Assembly: GCF_963678635.1 (NCBI RefSeq)
Contig: NC_087070.1
Span: 32,728,695 to 32,792,694, forward strand
Direction of reading: 5' to 3'
DNA length: 64,000 bases
From: Symsagittifera roscoffensis
Lineage: Eukaryota > Xenacoelomorpha > Acoela > Convolutidae
The notes under the pieces were generated by a model. It was not told the DNA's origin. It saw only the letters and a list, made by a program, of their open reading frames with translations, and searched no databases. The position numbers were made by a program, and so were the translations under genes. Shown one piece after another: positions 57,101 to 64,000 of the stretch (position 1 is the first letter of the stretch; each line of letters starts with the position of its first letter).

Positions 57101-60100
57101 AAGCTTTCACAGCATGCCCACCTCAACTGAAGATGAGGTCAACCATGATATCATAGCAAATGGAAATTAGTGTGGAAATTTAAGGAGAACGTCCTTTAAT
57201 TATAAAATCTTTCATACTTCCAGTCCAAAAAAAACATCAGCGACACCTACAAAAACCACGAGAGCATGTAAACATTGAAAAATCAACAACGAATAGTTGA
57301 AATCGAGCACAGCTTGGTTTTTTGTTCAATTATTTCTTGCACCACCAAGCTAAATAAGAGCCTTAGAAAAACCGCATGCCTCTGCAAAAAAAAGACTTCA
57401 AATTAATTGTGTCGCTTGATCATGAAATTTTGATTTTTTGTGCAGTGATAATCACTAGATCAAAGAAAAAAGCCAAATAAAGAATCGCTTTTCTATGGTT
57501 TTTACGGCGGATGCAGAGAATTGAACTTCTTAATTTTTTTGTGCAAGGCTTAATTTTATACTTAAATATTTTTGTCGATCAATTTTTGTTCCGACTTTCG
57601 ATACGAAAGTAACGGAATATTTGTGCTCGGGGTGGGTTTTTTTTTCTTCAGACAAATATTCGACTTTTTAACTAGACATTTTTGACGGATTTTTTTAATA
57701 TCATTCAAAAGCTATTGTTGTCCTGAGCCTAAATTTGAAAAGATATTTCACCTGTGATCATTTTTCGTAAAGTTATGGGGGTTTAAAGATTGCCATTTTG
57801 ACCAATTTGGGACAATTAACGCGCGATATAATTCGCGCTATTAACGCGTAAGCGGAGATTTAATCCGTCTTAGAGATCGTTTCAAATTGGTTGAACGAAG
57901 CTTAGTTGCCATAATTGATTTGTTACAAGGAACGAAATCTACCTATTTGTACTTTATTTTGCGTGTGGGGGGATGATTTTCATAAAAAATTTCAAATTTT
58001 AGAAAAAAAAATTTCATTTTATTTTATTTCATTTAATTTTTTTTTAGGTATTACTGCTGCTCAATAAACCTTAAAAGGCAGTCGGAACATTCAGGGCTTC
58101 GCCCTGATACGAGCAGTCTTGTTTTCTTTTAAAATTAATTGTGTTTTTCTTTAATTAACTGTTTCTTTAGATTTTTATGTTCATTGTTAACGTTCATGTT
58201 GATTCTGTATTTCAGATACCTGGTTGTGCATCTCGTTGTGCCCCAATTAAAATATATTTTACCGCCATCTTAATTCAATGTTAACAAATGGTAGCATGAG
58301 AAGAGTGACTGATCTAGCAAAAGACAAGCAAGCTCTCGCTGTTACGCAGTCATTGACCGGCCAATACAAAGAAGTTGCAATTGCCTTTACTGCAGACCAA
58401 CTGAACAGTAATAATGGAATGGACGCGTTGTTGGGTGCCATGGATACCAATATTAAAAAAGAGACTATTGGCAGTGCTTACGAGGCATATCACAGTTTTG
58501 AAGTATTTCGCAGAGGTGATTTATCGATGTCAACTTTTCGCATTGAGTTCGAGACGCGGTATACGAAGCTGAAAAGTCATGGCCGTCAGCTTCCAGAAGA
58601 AGTCCGGAGCTTAAACTCCTCGAAATTGCCTATTTAAAACAGACTAACACGCAAATGTTATGGTCAACTGTTGCATCTTTTAAGTATGGTGATGTGAAAA
58701 AAGTTTTACTTGCATGTTCGTTGGAATTGGCGACTCTTCCGCAGAAGACAATGTTAGCGTTAAACAGGAAACGTTTGTTGCAGAAAAATCGACTAAAAGA
58801 AACTGGGAAAAACGGAGATATGAATGAAGAAAAGAAACCTCAATACAGAGGACCGGCGGGAAGAAGCAGACAGGGAAACATTACCCGGTACATGGCATGT
58901 GGTTCCATTTACCATCATGCGACAGATTGTCTTCAAGATAAAGATAATGCCGGAAGTCGAAAAAGGGGTAGGCTTACTCCACAAATTCGTCATCGGTGAT
59001 AAAAGAAACTCTGGAGGCTCAGGAGTCAGAGTAAGTCGACACAGTCGATGGCAAGGTTTGCTTTACTGGCCGATAGCAGACAAGACGGTCTTGCTAAAAT
59101 TACACTTGCGACCAGCTCGAGATTGCTGAAAGAATGCGCCAATCACGAAATCATTGACACTGGATGCACCAGCAGTGTGTGTGGAGCGGTTTCGTTTGAT
59201 ATGTTTATTCGTACTCTACCTGCTGATTTGACTGCAGAGACTATGGATCAGATACACAAAATTTATTTGCTAACATGGGAAGACAAACTGCTGAGTTTCA
59301 GGTTAAAATTTCGTGTTTTATAGCTATGTGCATGTGCAAGGTTGAAACAGACGTAACAGACGGTCAATTACCTTTGCTCGTCAGCAAGAAAGCTTTAAAA
59401 AGGATCAATTTCAAGTTGAATACCGCGACCGATACAGCACAAAACTTTGGCTGCAGTTTGTCATTGCGAACCACTATTTCAGGCCATTATTTAATGCCTT
59501 TGTTGACATCAAGCGGAAAAACGAATGCGGTATCTACCGCGTTTGTGACTCCAAAAGCGAAAAATTTGTCACGGAGGTGGAATTGACTAAACTGCATAAA
59601 CAGTTAGGCCAATGTAGTGTAACTGCCCTAATCAGGCTTCTTCTCACGTTCGTTAAGTATGGTTTTTCCAAACAGGAAATGGAACATTGCGTGTACAAGT
59701 GCGAGTTCTGTCAAGCGCATGTGAATTCTGCTAGAAAACCTATCGTGAGTTTCCCCACATGTTAAGTAATCAATGAAGTGGTTGCTTTAGATTTGACCTG
59801 CTTGAAAAACGGCAAATGGTTTCTCCAAATGATATGCCAGTTTTCTCGGTTCTGTATAGCTGTAACAATTCCTGATGAGACAGCGAAAAGCGTTGTTAGC
59901 GCGTTTTACAAGAACTATGTGACTTTAATTGGACCTTTAAAAGAATCTATTTTGACGGATAACGGAAGAGAATTTGACACTGATTTAATCCGCAATTTTT
60001 GCGACAAATTGAACTTCAACACTCTCACCACGGCGGCATATTCTCTATTTAGTAATGGAATCTGTGAGAGAAATTTTTCTGTTCTAACGGAGTGTTCCAA

Positions 60101-63100
60101 CAAAGTGCGATCAGAACACCCCGAGCTTGATGCAGATACAGTACGAGCCGCATCTGCAGCCACTCGTGGCAATTAGCACAATGTACACGGTCTCACACCC
60201 GCTCAGATTGCTTTCGGTTCAAATTCTAGGTTTGGGTGCGTGCTGGATTCGAAGATTCCGGCATTGGAGTCAAACAGTGCATCTACGTTCGTTGCTTCAA
60301 GAATAAAGTCGATTGGGAATGCTAGGAAGTTTTACATCGAAGCGGAATACAGCGAGCGTATTCCTAGAGCTCTGATGCACAACGTTCGGAATGTAAAACA
60401 GCATGGTCATGGAAATAACCTGTGATTCTGGACTCGAATCGTAAACACTTCTCCCAGTGAGCTGACTGCCGAAGGAAGTGGAGTTTTAGCCTCAGCTGAA
60501 AAACAGAGCGACGGAATCAAAACACAAACAGAACAAAACACGGGTTTTTGAATGAAGTGTTAAATTAAAAATTTCTGCTGTCAACGAATTAGGGCACAAT
60601 GCAGAGTTTACGAGGACAATCGCTGGACGAGCGGGAAAAACCAACAGAAAGTGGAAAAATTACTTCAACGTTCTCTACGAGTCACCAAAAGACATCAAAT
60701 GGAGCGTTGGCTGGGTAGATTTTGACAAAGTTGGCCGACTGGATGAAAGTACAGAATGTTTCAGAAGTACGCAGTATCAAGGAGACGGAACTAGAAGTCT
60801 CGCTTAATCTCGGGGTGTAGGAACCGGTTGTTGATTGTCGTCAGAAAACAATCGATACACGTTGGGTTCTCACCATGAAGAAATTAGCCGACGGATCTGT
60901 TGTACCGAAAGCGAGAGGATTTATGAAGAAGAATATCGCTTAGCACCAAATCGTCGGTCATTTCACGGTACTTTATCCGCATTTCTATGTCAATTGCTGA
61001 GCTCTTTAACTGGGAAATTATCAGTGTGGATGTCACAACTGCATTCCTGCAGAGTGTTACTCTAAACAGAGACGTATATATTCGTCCTCCTATAGAATCA
61101 GGAGAAAAAAATTTGATTTGGAGACTAAAAGCCAGTTTACGGGCTCGAAGACGCTTCGGAGCATTGTTTTTGAAAATTTCACGAGTACTCAGCGATTTCG
61201 GTTTGAAACTGATATCGAACCCTCTTTGTCCACTATCACAAAACCATCGAAACTAGATGGTCTTGTTTTGCCTCGCGTAGACAATTTTCTTGTCACTGGG
61301 ACTCTTCAGTTCCGAAATTGTTTCACAGCTCGTGCATGAGGTTGAAGCGCTCAGAAGTGTTGTAGGCAAACTCCAATGTCTGAGTAGTCAAACTCGTCCT
61401 GGCCTCAGTTTTCGTGCAAACAGCTTGTTCATCGAGTTCTATACGAAAAAGATAACAAACTGCTGTTTCGCCCTTTTTTATATTCAGAAAAACTTGATTT
61501 TAGTCGATTAAAACTGTGTAATTTCTGACGCCTCGTTTCAAACCTATCAGACGGTGGTTCTGTCTGGATATGTTACTGGACCAGTCAGTACTGTTTATAA
61601 CACGTTCCATTTGATTGGCTGGAACTCGAAGCCCACTGCTAGGAGCACACCGGCAGCCGAAACTTTGGCGCTCAAGGATGCTGTTGATAACGCGTTTTTC
61701 CTTATCAGTACAATTTTGCGAGAAGAAATGGGTTTGATAGCGTTTAATGATCGCAAACAACTTCACGACTCACTTAAATCTTCGAAAGGAGTGACCGAGA
61801 AAAGATAATGTGTCGACATAGCAGCTATCAAAGAGGTTGTTGATGAGAAAGGCTTGGTTGTGAAATGGTTGCCAACCCAGTTTCAACTAGCGGACTGCTT
61901 AACTAAGAAGACGGCATCTGTCGATCAACTTCTGGGTGTGATGGAAAGCGGTTCCCTCCAAAGAATTATGAACTATTGATTCCTTAATCAAGTTAACTTG
62001 TTGTTGATCATTTCAATGAAGGAAGTGGCTGGATAATTTTCGAAAGAGAAGGAACAAAAGAAAATAGTGCAGTGTGTAATTCTTTTGTTAACTGTTTCTG
62101 TACAGGTTTATGTTCATTGTTAATGTATTAACTTCGAATTCAATGTGTATTTCAGATACCTGGTTGTGTATCTTGTCGTGCCTCAATAAATATATATTTT
62201 ACAGACATCTTAATTCAGTTTTAACAAATTAAGTCGCTTGATCATAAGAAAAAAAATCGACAAAAAATTAAGAATAAAATTAAGCTTTGCACAATAAAAT
62301 TAAGAAGTGCGATTTTCTCTGCACCCGCCGAAAAAAAAACAACAAAACCATAGAAAAACGATAAGTTATTTGGCCTTTTTCTCCTTTGATCTAGTGATTA
62401 TCACGGCACAAAAAAAACAATGATTTCAGTACAGTCGAGAGGAGCAGAGTAAAAAAGGATTTCCAGCACGATGATTTTATAAGTATACAAAAATAGGAAA
62501 AAAAATCATGATTGAATTTGAACGCAGTGTTTGCTGGTTTTGATTACGAAAAACCCAAGTCGAGAACTAAACTGACAGAGTCGACAACCGTCTAGAAATT
62601 GAGTCCAGACCCGCTAAGTCAAAAACAAATTGTTAAAATGTGATACTGACGAGAAAAGCTAGATATACCAACACTTTCAAAAAATTACCAATTTGCGTGG
62701 AATAAAAATCATTCTTTTAAAAAAATAACATGCCAATTAAGAAAACTGAACGGTAAATTTGCGTCGAAATAAAAATTTCATAGCGGTAACAAGCCGACAA
62801 TGCTAATTGGAAACATAATAATCGCATGCGTAATAGTTGCATGCTCATTAATTGACAAAGCATAAATTTTCTTGATATGCAACAAAATTTTCGCAAAAAA
62901 TTGAAACACTTACTTTCCACTAAAGGTATTCAAAAAGTTTGAAGAAAGCTGAATCTTGAAAAAGAGTCCGTGCAACGAGAACTAAGCCGTAAAAAGACGG
63001 TCGATAGCCCGAAGAAGCAAAAAAGAGGTCCCGACCGGACCCTTTGTCGTCTCAAGCATATGTGTTACCTCTACGCCAGATAATTCATTCATTTTCTTAT

Positions 63101-63432
63101 GAGGCAAGTTAAAAACATGTAACGTTTTCACCAGCTAAATCTTATGAACAAGTTGTTTACGGGCAAAAAGTGTCGTACCCGGTTGCAACACCCTTGCTTA
63201 TCGCAAGGGTAATAACAAAATGCAATACTGGTAATAACCAATTGGAAATCTTACCCTCAAAGGCATTAACTCCTGCGATAACATCATCCGCTGTCTGGTC
63301 CAACATGACATTAGACCATAACTTCTTGTTTGATACTTTCGTTGGGACTATATCTTCATCCTGGTGGTCTGAATTTTCTCCAGATACTTCCCCGTCTTCG
63401 CTGCTACTGCTTTTTTTTCTGTAGCTGCTCAT
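51128..63432 (-). CDS. PHAX: PHAX, phosphorylated adaptor for snRNA export, five exons, complete
   Basis: Exons on the - strand: 63432-63255, 56397-56123, 54091-53926, 52330-52205 and 51567-51128. All phases agree and give 394 residues, the same length as human PHAX. PHAX bridges cap-binding complex on U snRNA to CRM1/RanGTP for nuclear export. An acidic Ser-rich N-terminus is followed by KKLWSNVMLDQTADDVIAGV, like the human NNIWGAVLQEQNQDAVATEL. Next come RDVESYQPRKRRR (human RSRQSETYNYLLAKK) and a second basic patch GKRRK that can serve as a nuclear signal. The RNA-binding domain spans exons 3 to 5 (about residues 195-257), aligning without gaps to the human one and ending RKRLPGGVFISLLK against RRRTPGGVFLNLLK. 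After it are a basic KKNRKRAAKLRKK stretch and a long acidic tail. Intron 4 starts with GC (CAG|GCAGGG), and the intron 3 donor GTCCAT is weak. Introns carry many repeats. Confidence 0.92.
52471..53785 (+). mobile_element. TIR element family M, copy j, interrupted by a LINE
   Basis: Opens CCAACTGACAGTTG...GAGTACTGAACG. It is broken at 52814 by the LINE fragment and resumes at 53679, ending GACCTATATAAGAGTCTTC and CTACGTTCATTACTCTTA. It lies in PHAX intron 3, about 140 bases from each splice site. Confidence 0.75.
52815..53678 (+). mobile_element. 5'-truncated RTE-type LINE, C-terminal end, with 13-bp target duplication
   Basis: Reads a PHD-like zinc finger (CGVCRSTIGRNSIMCTLCRK), then LESVSQFCYLGHTLHAAGDC, SVIYCACVRSAMTYTCETC, LLSTERRMARMMRGV and EVPGKRPKGRSRKTWIEDVK in three frames. 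These are the usual C-terminal signatures of RTE-like non-LTR elements. It ends in a short ATGATGATG tail. Flanking repeats AAGTCAAACCGCA (52802-52814) and AAGTCCAACTGCA (53679-53691) are the target duplication in element M. The C-terminus contains a 21-bp unit repeated about three times (HDHKADA). Frame breaks show it is dead; - strand frames at 53382-53692 are shadows. Confidence 0.85.
54195..55100. repeat. Second copy of the 46555-47450 repeat, in PHAX intron 2
   Basis: Same opening and the same TTTCGAGAAAA...CGGTAAAA unit pattern. It has its own extra short tandem array at about 54270-54345, made of four copies of a unit around GACTTTGCCCAAAACCATA. Confidence 0.55.
55101..56122. other. 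Rest of PHAX intron 2
   Basis: AT-rich. Holds a - strand piece of the SINE-A associated module (TCTAGTACCCGATTGCAATACCC, about 55690-55720), a tRNA-like scrap near 55860-55915 and a short run of repeated AGGGTAGATTG/AGGGTAGAATGG units at 55940-56030. No gene. Confidence 0.4.
56398..56714. other. Start of PHAX intron 1 (3' side)
   Basis: AT-rich intron sequence with nothing recognisable apart from the polypyrimidine/acceptor TTCTAACTGTAG next to exon 2. Confidence 0.35.
56715..57030 (+). pseudogene. LINE C-terminal remnant in PHAX intron 1
   Basis: Frame ending FFTIDLASQKGASEWLTLLALIRDKFANVLQ. The KGASEWLT block resembles the KGASNWLTVLPL motif found in C-terminal regions of many invertebrate non-LTR element proteins. 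The expected FRDAICLRYGW continuation is absent, so it is truncated. Recognition rests on one motif. Confidence 0.4.
57031..57437. other. Spacer in PHAX intron 1
   Basis: Contains a short direct repeat around 57030-57100 (ATCTGATGAGA...TTCGAGAAAACCC twice). Otherwise nothing is recognised. Confidence 0.35.
57588..58122 (-). mobile_element. HINE-like element, copy 4
   Basis: Same ends (TGTTCCGACTTTCGATACG... and CAGGGCTTCGCCCTG...CAGTCTTGTT) and central palindrome as copies 1 to 3. It stops 17 bases before the Copia LTR. Confidence 0.75.
58140..58286 (+). repeat. 5' LTR of the Copia element
   Basis: 147 bp from TGTGT to TTAACA. It pairs with 62073-62226, sharing the TGTATTTCAGATACCTGGTT and CATCTTAATTCA blocks. 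Confidence 0.8.
62073..62226 (+). repeat. 3' LTR of the Copia element
   Basis: 154 bp from TGTGTAATTC to TTTTAACA, a diverged match to the 5' LTR. I could not define a clean target duplication because both flanks are AT-rich. Confidence 0.8.
62413..62934. other. 5' part of PHAX intron 1
   Basis: AT-rich, no feature recognised; the - strand frame at 62717-62920 has no support. Confidence 0.35.
62935..63110 (-). repeat. SINE family A copy in PHAX intron 1
   Basis: On the - strand reads TCTGGCGTAGAGGTAACACA (A box) and continues through GCTTGAGACGACAAAGG, matching 19760-19830. The GTACCCGGTTGCAACACCC module follows at 63170-63195. Confidence 0.6.
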
Positions 63433-63879
63433 TTTACATTGCCCACAATACAAACAAACATCTGCTTTTAAACAAATGTACTAAACAAGAATGACGACAC
63501 CGGACATGTATTTTTTTTTGACATTTTCAAGGCCAGACATTTTTTATGAACTTATACTTCCAGTAAATTTTAAGGTGACAAAGACGTAAAATCACCACTT
63601 GCGACACAGAGGCAAAGCAGAGCTTCGCATCACTTGTGATACAGAAACATTAGCCAAAATTAAAGCTTTAAACAAGTAACTGTGAAAAATAGCAACAAAA
63701 TTCACAGACTTCAAAACATAACAAGAGTAAGAACGATCGAGCTATTTTCCTACTCTTAGGACTCTTATAAGACATGTGGAAAAAAACAGAAACATCGAAA
63801 GTATTGTTATGCCGTAAAACTGGCATTCACATATTTTCCAAACGACTGTAATGAGAAAAAATTGATTTCAAAAACTTAC
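63433..63879. other. PHAX 5' flank
   Basis: Contains a 3'-module scrap of SINE A at about 63595-63650 (AGAGCTTCGCATCACTTGTG). No promoter element could be assigned. Confidence 0.35.
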
Positions 63880-63942
63880 GACAAGCCGCCCATCGCTACT
63901 TTCTTTGGAACAGAGAAGCGAGAAGAATGCGTAGACAAACAT
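63880..63942 (-). CDS. Possible first exon of another - strand gene
   Basis: ATG followed by 21 codons with a hydrophobic start (MFVYAFFSLLC) and a strong donor GTAAGT right after it. Composition is richer in G and C than its surroundings. The next exon was not found and its phase does not fit PHAX exon 1. It could be a small signal-peptide exon or chance. Confidence 0.3.
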
Positions 63943-64000
63943 TTTCTTTTTTTAAACACTTTCTATAAAGGTGCATAATGTAGGTAATTGGTATTTTCCT

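Larger units (their letters stand above)
58140..62226 (+). mobile_element. Old, broken Ty1/Copia LTR element
   Basis: Two short LTRs flank a + strand body. The left LTR is followed by TGGTAGCA, which fits the 3' end of initiator tRNA-Met. Recognisable parts in order are a gag-like region, a CCHC-type remnant, an aspartic protease, an integrase core, then reverse transcriptase and RNase H. Integrase before RT defines Copia. The coding region is heavily broken, with roughly ten or more interruptions, and the LTRs differ at some 15-20% of sites, so the insertion is old. It lies in PHAX intron 1, antisense to the gene. Confidence 0.88.
57438..62412. repeat. Long inverted repeat whose centre is filled by nested insertions
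   Basis: The left arm (57438-57580) and right arm (62257-62412) are inverted copies: GTGATAATCACTAGATCAAAG, CTATGGTTTT, GGCGGATGCAGAGAA, CTTCTTAATTTT and TTAATTTTAT occur in mirrored order. Arms are about 145-155 bp. Between them lie the HINE-like copy 4 and the Copia element, both later insertions. The ancestral unit was probably a foldback element of about 0.4 kb. Confidence 0.65.

Overview
The window looks like nuclear DNA of an invertebrate animal: AT-rich, with small exons spread through long repeat-filled introns, canonical GT-AG introns plus two GC-AG introns, and genes typical of animals. I cannot name the species from sequence alone. Five host genes are recognisable. On the + strand are the last exon of TMEM208 (9073-9341) and a complete two-exon API5 (9650-11682). 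On the - strand are adenosine deaminase (two exons, 32684-34057), a ceramide synthase of the homeobox-like type (five coding exons, 37792-47888) and PHAX, the snRNA export adaptor (five exons, 51128-63432). A single-exon + strand gene for a small membrane protein (21592-21966) is probable but unrecognised. A possible first exon of another - strand gene lies at 63880-63942.

Layout: 1-1404 is part of a Ty3/Gypsy element, and 1719-8482 is a whole-looking second copy with near-identical LTRs and a 5-bp target duplication. Both lie antisense to TMEM208, whose earlier exons must be outside the window, so they probably sit in its intron. After API5, 12-21 kb has no host gene. It holds a duplicated repeat (one copy carrying a Helitron whose empty site survives in the other copy) and a cluster of tRNA-derived SINEs. 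21.6-22.0 kb is the small membrane-protein gene. 23.7-31.3 kb is repeats: three copies of a 0.53-kb element with terminal hairpins (Helentron/HINE-like), a LINE split by a 1.1-kb foldback element, a second Helitron array and a LINE endonuclease scrap. 32.7-63.4 kb carries ADA, ceramide synthase and PHAX, all on the - strand. Their introns and spacers hold about ten copies of one terminal-inverted-repeat element, all in the same orientation and seen nowhere else in the window. Two of these were later hit by a hAT element and by an RTE-type LINE, each leaving a target duplication. PHAX intron 1 contains a long inverted repeat whose centre is filled by a HINE-like copy and an old, broken Ty1/Copia element.

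The host genes do unrelated housekeeping work: ER targeting/ER membrane (TMEM208), anti-apoptotic scaffold (API5), purine salvage (ADA), sphingolipid synthesis (ceramide synthase) and snRNA export (PHAX). I see no bacterial-style system, CRISPR array or operon of unknown function. The most interesting signals are the one-orientation inverted-repeat family around ceramide synthase/PHAX, the Helitron with its in-window empty site, the hairpin-ended HINE-like family, and the two GC-AG introns.
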